NCBI RefSeq assembly: GCF_030052815.1
Contig: NC_079494.1
Span: 35,202,467-35,266,466 of the forward strand
Direction: 5' to 3'
Source: Hevea brasiliensis
Taxonomy: Eukaryota; Streptophyta; Magnoliopsida; Malpighiales; Euphorbiaceae
DNA: 64,000 nt
The notes beneath the pieces were generated by a model. That model was not told where the DNA came from. It was given only the letters and a program-made list of their open reading frames with translations, and ran no database searches. The number at the start of each line of letters is the position of its first letter. The stretch's first letter is position 1. This document shows, piece after piece, positions 47,041-59,340 of the stretch. The position numbers and the translations under genes are program-made.

Positions 47041-48690
47041 TGCATCACGCCATGATTGATCAGAGATCAAGATACTACTTTTGGTCTCCTTTGTACGGTG
47101 ATGTGGTAATACATGGGGAGAGGCATTTATCGCCATCAAACATCATTTCGGCCGCACTAGCCGTAAGAATGATCGTAAAGGGGTGTGAAGCATACTTGGC
47201 ACATGTGATAGACACCCAAGTGGGGAGTCCAAAGACTAAGGGACATCCCTACGATATGTGACTTTCCTGATGTGTTTCTCGATGAATCGCCAGATTACCT
47301 CCGAAAGAGAGGTGCGCTTGAGATTAATGTTATGCTCGGTGTGGACCCAATCTCCATAACGCCATATAGAATGGCACCGCACTGAAAGAGTTGAAAGTGC
47401 GCTGCAAGAATCGCTTGACAAGGGCTTCATCCGCCTAGTGTGTCACCTTGGGGAGCGCCAGTATTGTTTGTAAAGAAGAAGGATGGCACTCTCCGGTTAC
47501 GCATTGATTATCGGCAGTTGAATAAGGTGACAATAAAGAATAGATATCCATTACCCCGCATTGATGACTTGTTTGATCAGTTGATAGGTGCAGATGTGTA
47601 ATCCAAAATTGACCTGAGAACAGGATATTATCAGCAGAAAGTACAAGACCAAAGAATTTCTAAAACTGCCTACACAACCCGCTATGGCCCTAATGAGTTC
47701 CTAGTAATGCCATTCGGTTAACTAATGCTCCTTTGCTTTTATGGATCCGATGAACACTATTTTCGCACCATACCTCGACCGCTTGTTGTGGTATTATTAG
47801 TTGATATTTTGGTCTATTCGAGGTATGCTGAAGAGAATGATAGACAGGTTCTGATTGTACTGCAGACTTTAAGAGAGTATCAGCTATATGCCAAATTGTC
47901 GATGTGTGAATTTTGGCTTAAAGAAATATCTTTCTTGGGGCATGTAGTATCAGAAGAGGGCATTAAGGTAGATCCAAGTAAGATTGAAGTCGCCCCAATT
48001 GGAGGCCACCTAAATGTCACGTAAATTCGTAGTTTTCTGGTTTAGCCGGATACTACCGTAGATTTGTGAAGGATTCTCCATGTTGGCATCTCCATTGACC
48101 AAGCTGCTAAGAAAAGATGTAAAATTTCAGTGGACGGACAAATGCCAGCAAAGCTTTAATGAATTGAAGAGATGTTTGACAGAGGCTCCAGTCTTGACTT
48201 TACCTACACCGGGTAAAGAATATACAGTTTACAGCGATGCTTCTCATAATGGGTTAGGTTGTGTGTTGATGCAAGATCGAAATGTCATTGCCTATGCATC
48301 ACGCCAGCTAAAACCGCATGAGAGGAATTATCCGACACATGACTTGGAGCTTGTAGCTATAGTGTTTGCTCTTAAGATCCGAGACATTATTTGTATGGGG
48401 AGAAATGTTACATCTACACGCATCATAAGAGTTTGAAGTATTTGGGCACCCGTAAAGAGTTGAATTTGAGACAGAGGAGATGGTTAGAGTTGATAAAAGA
48501 CTATGATTGTCAGTTAGACTATCAGCCAGGGAAACCAAATGTTCAGGCAGACGCCCTAAGACGCAAGACTATGGCGAGTCTACAGGTTACTCCTTTGTCA
48601 ATGCTACATCAGTTAAGATCAATGCATGCCAGCTTAGAGATTAATGATGAGTTGCAGACAGCAGATGCATGGCATGTACACCAAGATTGA
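47041..48690 (+). pseudogene. E6 RT and RNase H (broken, RT active site altered)
   Basis: RT blocks are recognisable: [38 protein letters not shown] and [11 protein letters not shown], then a stop in [12 protein letters not shown] (about 47600). MPFG is followed by a frameshift near 47717. The catalytic motif reads LLVDILVYS at about 47797-47823, so the first Asp of the expected Asp-Asp is Val. RNase H spans 48080-48690 in two frames: [22 protein letters not shown], then THHKSLKY, where Asp is expected instead of the first His, and ADALRRK. Confidence 0.86.
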
Positions 48691-49362
48691 TTGATCGATC
48701 GTAATGGTCGCTCGTAATGATCGAAATATCGGTCGATGGAAGAAGTCCGACAGGCAAGAAACCGTAATTCTCACTCGAGATGATGGTCTATTGCTACACC
48801 AGGCCAGATACAGTGTTCCTAATGATGTTGAATTGTGGAGGAACTTTTTAAAGGTAGGACATGAGTCTCCTTTGCCATGCACTCGTGGTACAAAAATGTA
48901 TAGAGGGCTAAAGGAGCATTCTTGGTGGATGGGTATGAAGAGAGATGTGGCGAGTTTGTATCCAAATGCCTAACTTGTCGCAAGTGAAGGCAGAGCATCA
49001 AGTACCACTGGTTGTTACATCCACTACCGCACTGCAGTAGAAATGGGAGAGAATAACGATGGATTTTGTGATGGGACTTCCGAGGACACAAAAGAGTCAT
49101 GATGCAGTTTGGGTCATTGTTGACAGACTGACTAAATCTGCTCATTTTCTGCCAGTTCGGATGGACTACAATTTGGACAGATTGGCCAGGTTGTACATCG
49201 ATGAGATTGTGAGATTGCATGGAGTGCCGATTCATTGTATCGACAGAGATCCTAGGTTCACTTCTAGACTCGGGTAGTCTTGAGAGCCCTAGGAACTAGA
49301 TTGAACTTTAGTATCGCATTCCATCCACGCATGCATGGCCACCCGAGAGGGTAATTCAGATC
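48691..49362 (+). pseudogene. E6 integrase zinc finger and catalytic core (broken)
   Basis: The zinc-finger region is at about 48830-48970 ([31 protein letters not shown]) and its frame is lost before the CxxC. The core is open at 49059-49277: MDFVMGLPRTQ (first Asp) and IDRDPRF (second Asp). It ends at a stop after TSRLG. The stretch to 49362, which should hold the catalytic Glu, is locally garbled, although ERVIQILE-like codons remain near 49345. Confidence 0.83.
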
Positions 49363-50094
49363 TTGGAGGATATGCTACGGGCTTGTGTTATTGAGTTTGA
49401 GGGTAGTTGGGATACACACTTGCCTTTGATTGAGTTTGCTTACAACAACAGCTACCAATCAAGCATTGGGATGCCTCCATATGAAGCTTTGTATGGCAGA
49501 AAATGTAGAACCCCGTTGTGTTGGGATGACGTGGGTGAAAGAAAGATGATTGGACCCGAAATTGTTCAACAAACTGAAGAGAAAATCAAGGTGATCCGAG
49601 ATCGACTTAAGACTGCATCAGACCGTCAGAAGTCCTATATTGATTTGAAAAGAAGGGATATTGAGTATGCAGTGGGTGAGAAAGTTTTCCTCAAAGTTTC
49701 TCCTTGGAAGAGAATTATGAGATTCGGCAGAAAGGGGAAACTAAGTCCTCGTTTCATTGGGCCATATGAGGTTCTGGAGAGAGTGGGTCCTTTGGCATAT
49801 CGGCTGGCACTACCTCCAGAGTTGGAGAAGATACATAATGTCTTCCATGTGTCTATGTTGAGGAGGTATCGATCAGACCCATCTCATGTACTACCAGTAG
49901 AAGAAATAGAAGTGAATCCAGACCTCACATATGAAGAAGAACCCATAAAGATTCTGGCTTATGAGGTGAAGCAGCTACGGAATAAGCAGATACCGTTGGT
50001 AAAAGTGCTGTGGAACCATCATTCGGGCCAAGAAGCTACTTGGGAACGAGAGGAGGACATGAGGAGACAACATCCACAAATGCTCGTAGATTGA
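49363..50094 (+). CDS. E6 integrase C-terminus and chromodomain (open, 243 aa)
   Basis: The open frame runs from MEDMLRACVIEFEG to the natural stop at 50094. It contains YNNSYQSSIGMPPYEALYGR, GPEIVQQTEEKI, the GPY/F module (FIGPYEVLERVGPLAYRLALPP) and a C-terminal chromodomain (YEEEPIKILAYEVKQL, IPLVKVLWNHHS, EATWEREEDM; about residues 190-235). In an intact element this is the tail of integrase and directs insertion to chromatin marks. It is very close to the E5 ORF at 38661-39533. The start shown is only the first Met of the open part, not a natural start. Confidence 0.85.
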   Translation: MEDMLRACVIEFEGSWDTHLPLIEFAYNNSYQSSIGMPPYEALYGRKCRTPLCWDDVGERKMIGPEIVQQTEEKIKVIRDRLKTASDRQKSYIDLKRRDIEYAVGEKVFLKVSPWKRIMRFGRKGKLSPRFIGPYEVLERVGPLAYRLALPPELEKIHNVFHVSMLRRYRSDPSHVLPVEEIEVNPDLTYEEEPIKILAYEVKQLRNKQIPLVKVLWNHHSGQEATWEREEDMRRQHPQMLVD

Positions 50095-50124
50095 TACGTG
50101 TAAAAATTTCGAGACGAAATTTAT

Positions 50125-50138
50125 TTAAGGGGGAGAAT
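50125..50138 (+). other. E6 polypurine tract
   Basis: TTAAGGGGGAGAAT immediately before the 3' LTR start TGTAACACC. Confidence 0.9.
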
Positions 50139-53100
50139 TGTAACACCCCGTTGTATAGCTCCGGTATATTTCATCGTCCTGGATCGTGTCGGTCCGGAAA
50201 ATTAATGGGATTAGGGTCACACTTAAGACAATTTGAGAAGCCATAAACACAAATAATTAGTAATGTTTAATTAGTTAACTATAAATAAGAAAAACAGAAC
50301 ATAAGAGGTTAAACGAGCCGAGAGTCACAAATGATGAGTGACCTCCTGAACGATCGCTAAGTCGTTTTAAACTCAAATTTCAACCGTGAAAAGTGACGCC
50401 ATGCGGTCCTTAGGACCCTCATGAACACAAAGTGGAAAAGAGAAACCACGAAAAAGAATCAAGCTACCAAATAATTAGGTCGTGAGCCGGAAGAAATATT
50501 GGATTATTTGCAAACCGGGATGAACCGGCGAGGGGCAATTTGGTTAATTGACCCCGAGAGCTGACTCCTGACCTAACTGTCAAATAAAATCGGAGAAAAG
50601 AAAATTTCAGAATCGAGAATTAAATTAAAGAAATAATAGAAAAATAAATAAATAAATAAATAAATAAATAAAAAGGAAAGAGGTTGGAAAAGTCAAAAGT
50701 TATGACATCATGTATGATGTCATAACTAAATTAATAAATTGAATTAATTAATTTGGAATTAGTGGTCTTTCATAAGCAAAAACGTGTAAGGGAAAAACAA
50801 AAGAAAATCTCTTCTTCTTTCATCTTCCTTGCCACCCCATCTTCCTCCCAAGTTCCTCCATGAGTGGACTTCCATGTAAGCTTACTTTTAAGCTTAGTTT
50901 TCTTCACTTAATTCAAATAACTCCATTAAAAACCTCCCTAGAGCTTATTTTTACAACTTGAGAAGAGGATTACAAGAAGAAGGAAGAGTTAAAGATAGGG
51001 TTTTGAAGCTTTAACAAAAGGTTAGTATGTTAAATTGTTACTTTTCCATTCAAATGCATGTTTAGGTAATTAAGTGAGCTAATAACTTGATTTAAATGAA
51101 ACAAATATGGGGAAAGAATTAAATTGAAATTTTGGGCAGCTTGAGAGGAGTGTGGTTTGCATGAATATGATGCAATTGAGTGAGTTTAGAAGCTTTACTT
51201 GGTGAAATGATTAACATTAAAATTATTAGTAGTTAAATGCAAGAGTTAGTGAGATTAAGGTTTCAATGCTAGGGTTTATGGACTAAAATTTGGAGAAATG
51301 CATAAATGGCATGTTTAACCTATTGTGACATGAAATAATGATCAATTAGGACCAAATAAATTGGATGGGAATGGTGGAAAAATTAGCTAAATTCGTAGGT
51401 CAATGGTCATGCTGCTGGCAGCATGACCAAACCCACTTTGAAGGACCAAAACTCAAATTTTACAAGTCCAATTGATATTCCACCAATTGGAGATGAAAAT
51501 AGACATAAAAGAGCACAATTTTCATTAAGGAACCATGACCAAAAACTGACCAAAACTTGGTGAAACAATTGACCAAAGTGAATTGATTGCAGGCTGCCCT
51601 GCACCAAAACTGACCAAATGAACAGTAACTGTTCATTTGGTCATAACTCGAGCTAGGTAGGTCAAATTGACCTGAAATTTTACCAGCAATTAGATATGAT
51701 ATAGACCTAAAACTTTCATGAAGAACACCAACCCAAATTAGGCCATTAACACATTCAAATCATTGAGCAAAGTTAAAATTACTGTACTGAAATTCTGCAG
51801 AATTTTCATTGAGCAGCAATGTTTGGAGGGCTATAACTCTCTCTAGAAAACTCGGATTTAGGCGATTCTTGAACCGATGGAAACCTAAGACATAGTACAA
51901 CATTTCATATGAAGAAAGTGAGACCGAATTATGAACTTAACTTGATCAAACAATTGACCAAAGTTGGACCAAAAATCTGCCAGCACCTAAATTGCAGTAT
52001 GAACAGTGCACGTGAACAGTAAACTTATTTTGGCCATAACTTGAGCTACAAAACTCCGATTGAGGTGATCCAAAAATGAGAATACACTTAAGACAATAAG
52101 GAACATTTTCTATGAAGGAAGTTTTGTCAAATTCCAACAGTAGATCGACCAATGGAATAGTGCAACCGGAAAACCAAAACCGACAATTGGCAATTTTGCC
52201 AAAATGACCTAAGCTTTAAACAAATGACCAAAACCAACAAGTTTGGTGACCAAAATGTGGTATGTGGGTGAAGTTGGAGTTCCCATACCCATTAAGCCTT
52301 AGAAAGTCAATAATTTGACTTGAATAGTGCAGTGAATAGTAACCCGAAACACAAAATTTCGAGAACGTCGAATTTAACACGTTAGAGCTAGCTAAATGTG
52401 AAGTTAAGTTTATTTTGGATTTATTTTAAGTTCTAGTACTGAAACATTGTAAAATTTTGTGTTTCAGTTGAAAAGAATATCGGGAAGGAACCCGAGGAAC
52501 CGAGTCGAGGCTAAAGGACGACTCGTTTGAGGTTTGTGCACAACATATACTTTTATAATCATCTTTTGCATATCGTTTTAAATAATGTGAAATATTGGAT
52601 TATGACATTCTTATGATGTTGATCTAAATTGTTGAAAGTTATTATGTATATTTGAAAAGAAAATGTTTAGCAAATTGTTAAGATAAGTTTTGAAACCACA
52701 GTGTCATGACCACATATTTGAACACCTCACTAGCACGACTAGTGGGGGTAATTAGTTTAGAATTTAGATTCCTTCTCAGCATAAGTGTAGAGGTGTGCCA
52801 GAAGAAGAGGATGTGAATGGATATCCATATATTTGAGCTAGCTAGCCTTGTGATGTGATTTCTCTTTAGCCTCTGGCTATTGAGATTCTATTTGTTTCGA
52901 ATGGCATGATTTAACTGTGGGTTTTATGAAATGTGTTTTGATACTTTGAAATAAACTTGGTTTACATGTAAAATCTTACAATGCATGATTGTATTTAATT
53001 TTCATGTTTAATCAAATTTTTGAATGAATGTGCTTTAAGTTTTGCATAAAGATTATTTTAGTATATTGTGCACCACTGAGTCTTAGTACTCAGCGATAGC

Positions 53101-53778
53101 TTTTATTGCTGTCGCAGATACAGAGATTAGAGGAGCAGCAGACTGAGCTGCTGAGGTGTGTGAAGTCATCAGTTTGAAGCCTTCGGGTATAATTTATACC
53201 CTAACTGTAAATACTTCTTTTGATGTATATATTGCACATAAATGTATGGACATGTAAAAATGGGTCTTGAGCAGCTTGTACACAAATTTGTATGAAGTTT
53301 GTAATAAAGTTTAGTTTGTGTTTCTTTTGATATAAATTTGTAAGGTTATGTATAAATTATTTTGTTTTTAATGAAATATGAATGATATTGATTGACAGTA
53401 TTTTGAGAATTATTGAACTTGTGAATTTTGATAAATTGATTGAGTTTGATTGTGAAACCGAAGTAGTGGTTGAGAAAATCTTTTAGAAGTGCTTTTTACA
53501 GGTATTCGAAGAACGGTTTTCTCAAAATACAGAGGAAACTCTGTCAAAATTTTTATCAAATTTGCGGAAAACTAAAATGGCCAAAAATATTAATTAGTTT
53601 TAATTTCAACTAAATGTTTTAAATACTCATTAGAAATGCTCACCACTTGTCAAAGATAAGAAAATTGTTTTAAAATCCCTTGTAGGGTACTTAATGAGTT
53701 ATCGGTAGGTGAAGTTCGGTAGTTCATTAGGTATTCTACGGGATCATGTTATGCCTTACAGAGGGGTAAGGTGTGACA
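50139..53778 (+). repeat. E6 3' LTR (3640 bp)
   Basis: Mate of 41695-45321. Long stretches are identical, separated by small clusters of differences (50155-50185, 50350-50530, 52165-52190, 52755-52805, 53140-53215). Donor-like site 51021, acceptor-like CAG 52465-52467, purine block 52468-52531, stem-loop 53093-53115. Confidence 0.94.
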
Positions 53779-56700
53779 TGAGCACTATTTACAGGTGTTA
53801 AAAACTTTTGTGAACTGAAGTGATAGAACTAACACATTTGACTTATTTGGAATTTCTGTAAAAATTTTGGCAGAGTGCCATCTGTATTTTGGATAAAACA
53901 GTTCTTCAGAAAACCTGTAAAAAGCACTTCAATATTTTTCCCAATTTTAATTTACAACAATTTTTCAGAATTTTCAAAGGATGAGATAAAAGAAATATAA
54001 TACAAATTTTACAAGTCAAAATAACTCATAATTCACTTTACAACTTCAATGTACAATTTTAATTTACAACTGCTCAAATAATTTACATACATATTATTAC
54101 ATGCATACATCAAACCTATGTACATGGGTATACCTATAATATACCTGGAGCTGGTCTGAAAGTGTCTTCAAAGAAACTTACTCACTGCTCTATGCTCTTC
54201 TTACCTGCGACAGCGTACAAAGCTATCGCTGAGTGGTGAACTCAGTGGTGCACAACTATAATTTAAAATATAGTACAATATACGTTGACAAAATTTACAT
54301 TAAATAATTTGGAAATCTGAATACTCATCAAATTCCAAAACTCAAAATATTCATTGCCAATAATGTAAATCATTTGTATAATGACTTTGATCACAAAATT
54401 CAACTTATCAAATCATGACTAACCATTTAAGTAATTCCAACAAAATCAATTATACATAAACCATAATTGAAATCACAATTCTTTACCATTCAAAAGCCAT
54501 TTTGTATCTCAAAAATCATTATGTATCTCAAAAATCAATCTTTATCTCAAAACCATGTTGTATCTCAAAACCATGTCAGAGCTCAAAACCATGTCAGATC
54601 TCACAAATCATTCTTTATCTCACTAACTATGCAAGACTAATTCGATAGGGCCATCTTCGATGTGATTCTAACTCCCTATGGTCGGGGAGGTCGAATCAGA
54701 TTCTAACTCCCTATGGTCGGGGAGGTCGAATCATCGCAGTATGCACCATCACAGTAATGAATCTTCCGCAAGGGCCATAACGATAAAATAAACTTAGATC
54801 TAACCTCAAATCAGAGGAAAATCTAAGCCTGTTCACGTACCATAGTAATCAAAACACAACTAACTCCATTGTCTTCTCAACAAATGAGAGAGACGGGTAA
54901 TAACCTAGTCAAGCATCTATAGTGAGATATAAAACAATATCACAATCCTTTTAGTGAGCATAAATCACAATATAATTCGATTCAAAGTCAATTCCAATAT
55001 CCAATAATTTTTATGCTCAACACAATTCAAATCATAAATTTGCATTTTTCCATGAAAATTACCATCACAATTCAAAACATGTTCTATCACAATTTTCCAA
55101 AACATAATTTATTCAATCCATAACAATGCTTAATACTTGTGGAAATACAATTTCACAAAGCTAAATTCATACATACTATAACAATTTTCAATAATCATTG
55201 AATTAAATCTAATGCTTGTTAAACATAATACATAAGAAAATATGTCATTTAATCATATGAAATATTCAAAACAAATCAATTAAAAACTAGTTGTGCACAA
55301 ACCTCTGATGACTGTCTCCTGGTCTAGACTCAGTGTTTCCTTCCCTTTCCCTGAGTCTTTACTAACTGAGAAACACAATTTGAAGTGTTTCAGTACTAAA
55401 TTAAACTGTCTCTATCGATAATGTTTGACAAATAATTCACTGAAAGCTATTATTTGCTTAATCACCTAATATACCGACCCTCGATGTGTTCTAGGTAATT
55501 TAGGTTTTAGTGTCATTAATATGTCACATTCGATAGGGTTTTAGGGTTGGTACATTTTACCAAACTCATTTCCTTGTTTAGTGCATTTTAATGCAACTTG
55601 CTGGATTTCGGTATACTAGTTTGACCTAGCCGGACGACCTAGTTTCCTCGGTTTTCGGGTTTTGATCAAAACTACAAGGTTGTAGATCTATGTCTTACGG
55701 AACGCGGGGAAAAATTTTAGGTCAATCCGAGTTATGTAGACCAAGTTATGGTCATTTTACTGTTTCTGGTCAAATGGCATCAAATTTGGTCATTTTAGGT
55801 CAATTTGGTCAACTTTGGTTCGGCCAGTTTTTGGACCCGAACTTGTGCAAGCTGTTTGACTTGCTTATGGTCATTTCTGGGCTTTGGTGTCTTCATAAGA
55901 CTTGTAGGTATGGATCTTAACTATTCATGGTAAAAATTTCAGGTCAATTGGACCTGTTTTGAGTTAGTTATGGCCTATACACTAACTGCTGCCCAATTGG
56001 TCAGTTTTCAGGTTTCACTTGCACTTAATCTGAATTGGTCATTTTTCATGTCACCTTGCAAGCAGAATTTTGGTATGCTTTCTTGATGAAAGTTGGCACA
56101 TTTTGTGACTAGTTTCACCTCCAATTGGTCTCATACCAATTGAAGTTACACATTTAAAGTTATAGGCTAAAATGCATACTGCCCTTAATTACCTTGCTTA
56201 AACATACATCAATGACACATTTACCTTACTATATGTCCACTTCCCTTACCAATTCTGTTTTGGTACATTACCAAAACCATATACCACCTTACCTTAAAGT
56301 CATTTTGGGCAGATTACAAACATCCTCAATACACCAAACAAAACTCCAATTCATAAAGTCCAAATAAAACAATACATACACATGGACATTTCTAATTCTT
56401 ACACATACTTTACACAACCAATTTAAATACACACTCATCAATCCTCAATGTCACAATTCTGCCCATATCTTCATGAACACATACATTTATCAAAGAAGCC
56501 TCAAGGCTGCCGAAAAGCTTCACCATGCCAAAGTGTCCATAATTCATCAATTTCCATTCCAAGTGCATAATCACCATTTACATGTGGAATTAACTACTAG
56601 GACATCAATTCACCCTATTCAACATGAATTCCCATCGAACATATGTAAAATAAATCATCAAATATACAACTCCATGGCTGCCCAAAATTGATATATCAAG

Positions 56701-57669
56701 AACTCCTCAAACTTGAAAATTTTCTTCACAATTCAAACACCCATAACAAGTATACAAAGTTTAACAAAGCAATGTTCAAAAATACAAACTTACCTTTGGT
56801 TGGGACTTGTTAAACCTTCACTAAACTTCTTGATTTTGGTATCAAGCTCTTCCTTGTGATGTGAGGACAATTTTTAGTGAAGCTACCTAGGTGATTGGAG
56901 GTAAATTGAAGGAGTGCATGAAGCTTAAAGAAAAATGGCCATGGAGGTTTTGGGAGCTTTTCATTTACAGCATGGATGATTCTCAAGCTTGAAGATGAAG
57001 TGTTTAGTGGAGAAATCTGCCCACTAACACATTTTATAATCCTTAGTTTATTCCTTAGTGGTCCACTCACTTTAGTTTAATCATTTTATATGTTAAATGT
57101 GTTATTTACAAAATTTTCACTCCACTTTTGGCTATTTACATTAGGTACCACCAAATTAATTCTTCATTTTATTTTCTAAGTGTAATATTATTTATTTTTA
57201 ATGGACATTTAGGTCAAAAGACAATTCGGGATGTCAAATGACCATAATGCCCCTGTTCGGGTTGCATTCCCGATTTTTCGGTAACACCGGGTTTTGTCCG
57301 TTTTTCGATTTCTCACTTTTCTTTGTACTAATTATTTAATTTTTCTTTGATATTTCTAATAATATTTATACTTCAATTGATGTCTCTTTAAGTCCTAAAA
57401 ATATTTTCCAGGGTTCCCCAGGGCTAGTCAACGGTCCACGCCCTGACTTCCCGGTGCGGTCACCCATCGCTAGGGTTCTCGGCTCGCTTAACTTGGTTAC
57501 ATTTCTTTGCTATTATTTTTCCTTTGTTTTTCTTATATTTTCTTTTCTTGTATTTCATTATTTTATGTCTCCTCACTCATAACGAAGTGTAGTTCTAGGC
57601 ATCCTAGCTGTCCGGATAGCACTGGTCACCGGAATAGTAGAACGCACTACCGAACTTAGGTGTGTTATA
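53779..57669 (-). repeat. E5 5' LTR, part 2
   Basis: The rest of the E5 5' LTR after E6. The first five bases, TGAGC, are the E6 duplication. With 41555-41694 it makes about 4026 bp, matching the 4032-bp mate. The outer terminus is TATAACAC on the minus strand, TG changed to TA. TATA-like site 57038-57032, donor-like 56793, acceptor-like CAG 55368-55366, stem-loop 54207-54229. Confidence 0.93.
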
Positions 57670-57674
57670 AATCC

Positions 57675-57913
57675 AACGTAATGTGGCAGTGTATATAATT
57701 TATTGGGAATGGTAACTAGGTACAAACATTTGATATGATAGTTGGGCTAAGGAATAAGCATATATTATTGGTTAAAGTGCTGTGAAACCATCACTCAGCC
57801 TAGGAAGCTACTTGGGAGAGTGAGGAGGACATGAGGAGACAACACCCACAACTATTCAGAAACTAAAATCAGGTAAAATTTCAAGACAAAATTTCTTTCA
57901 AAGGGGAGAGAAT
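57675..57913 (+). pseudogene. E4 chromodomain tail and polypurine tract
   Basis: The E4 interior resumes after E5. Codons 57747-57866 read LRNKHILLVKVL, stop, NHHSA, stop, EATWESEEDMRRQHPQLF and a final stop. That is the last 40 codons of the chromodomain with two nonsense changes. No integrase core precedes it. The tract AAGGGGAGAGAAT (57901-57913) leads into the 3' LTR. Confidence 0.87.
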
Positions 57914-59340
57914 TGTAATACCCCTATATTAAGTAGTCAATGCATTTTACTGTTTCGGTGATCAGTATCTGTCCGGACATCTAGGATGTCGAAAACTATA
58001 CTTAAATGTTATTGAGGAGACATAAAATAATGAAATAGATGATAAGAAAATACAAGAAAAATAAAAGAGATGAAATGCAATTAGGTTAAATGAGCTGGAA
58101 CCGCATTGATGGGTGACCACACCGAGAAGTTACAACAAAGACCGTTGACTACTCCAGGACCGCGGGGAACCTTAAGAAATATTTTCAGGACATGATTAAA
58201 TGTCTGTTGAGGTATAAATGACATTGAAAATGTCAAAAAAAAATTTAGTAAGTTAGTATAAACAAAAACGAAAATTAAAGTATCGGCGGATCAAGGATTA
58301 AATCGGTGTTACCGAAAAAGTCTTAATTTGACCCGAAGAGGGGCATTTTGGTTACTTGACACCTAGAGTTGACTTTTGACCTAAATGTCCATTAAAATGA
58401 GTAGCATTAAATATTGAAATTTCATGGAAATAAGAAATTAAATATGAAATGTAATTAAGGAAATGTGGGGGAAATAATTGCAATTATTAAAACTTGAATA
58501 ATTTATTGATTAATTAAATGATAGTGGAAGATTAGTGGAGTATAAAAGAGACTTGAGGGCAGCACTCTCCACTAACAATTTCATCTTCTTCAATGTTCCT
58601 CTCCCATGGCCGATTCAATGTTCCAGTTATTTCCTCCATTGCTGTCCCACATACAAGCTTCATCTACCATGATTCAAGCCATGATTCTTCAAACTCCCTT
58701 CACTAAAGTTGTTCTCCACACCATGGGAAACATATAAGGAGCAAAAAGAAGGAGTGTTGGTGAAGTTTGGTCAAGCTTAAAAAAGGTTAATGCTAGTTTT
58801 TCATCCATTTCTTAGTTAAAGTTTGTATTAAGGTTGAGATGAGTAGTTTGGTGAAGAAATTTGAAGGATTTGATGAGTTATTGACATATTCAATTTTGGA
58901 CAGCCATGGAAGTGAAAGGTAAGTGGTTTATTCTTACATGAATTTCATGGGAATGTGTTAGTGAATTAATTCCATGTGTATGGGTGATTAAGCTTTAGAA
59001 TTGGGGTTTGAAAGAAATTGTGGAAGACTTTGGCCAATGGTGATTTTCGGCAGCCTTGTGGTTCAATGAAGAGTGCTTGATTTCATGAATTTACTTGATG
59101 AATTATGGTACTAAGGGATTAATGGAAGTGTATGTAAATTATTGTTGGAATTATATGTAATAATTAGGTGTATTCATATGTATATTATGTTGATTTTGGA
59201 CTTTGTGAATTAGGGTTGTATATTGTACATTGAAGATTTGTATATACTATTCAAAATGACCATAATGAGATGTGACGAATGATGTTAGGACATTATGAGT
59301 CCAGAATTTAGGCATAGGAAGTTAAGGTATAACAAGTTTA
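57914..59340 (+). repeat. E4 3' LTR, first 1427 bp
   Basis: It starts TGTAATACCCC and follows 27930-29355 closely. TATA-like TATAAAAG at 58541. The donor-like site is degraded (GTTAATG at 58786). It is cut at 59341 by a copia LTR; GTTTA (59336-59340) would be the left target duplication. The remainder is outside the window. Confidence 0.88.

Larger units (their letters stand above)
41695..53778 (+). mobile_element. E6: young full-length Ty3/gypsy chromovirus (Tekay/Del-like)
   Basis: The 12.1 kb plus-strand element is inserted in the E5 5' LTR with a perfect duplication TGAGC (41690-41694, 53779-53783). LTRs are 41695-45321 and 50139-53778, PBS 45330-45341 and polypurine tract 50125-50138. 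gag, protease, RT, RNase H, integrase and chromodomain appear in order. The LTRs are nearly identical by eye, which makes it the most recent insertion among those with both LTRs visible. The coding region is nevertheless broken many times, often next to CG-containing clusters where the two LTRs also disagree; some breaks may be sequence errors. Confidence 0.94.
34583..57669 (-). mobile_element. E5: non-autonomous chromovirus derivative with open zinc-knuckle and chromodomain ORFs
   Basis: Minus-strand element inserted into the E4 interior, with a perfect duplication AATCC (34578-34582 and 57670-57674). The LTRs are 34583-38614 and 41555-57669; the latter is split by E6. The interior is only 2.94 kb (38615-41554) with PBS, a 231-codon gag-like ORF, about 1.1 kb of noncoding filler, a 290-codon integrase-tail/chromodomain ORF and polypurine tract. 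Protease, RT, RNase H and most of integrase are absent. The two LTRs look very similar, so it is much younger than E1. Mobilisation by a full-length relative is inferred. Confidence 0.92.
27930..59340 (+). mobile_element. E4: non-autonomous chromovirus derivative, interrupted by E5
   Basis: Plus-strand element with a 5' LTR at 27930-32355, PBS at 32364, a gag remnant, noncoding filler, a chromodomain tail at 57747-57866, polypurine tract and a 3' LTR from 57914. E5 (34583-57669, duplication AATCC) splits the interior. Removing E5 leaves only about 2.5 kb between LTRs, with no protease, RT, RNase H or integrase core. Loss of those domains, plus shared structure with E5, marks a non-autonomous lineage (LARD-like). 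The 3' LTR is itself interrupted at 59341, so the right end is outside the window. Confidence 0.87.
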
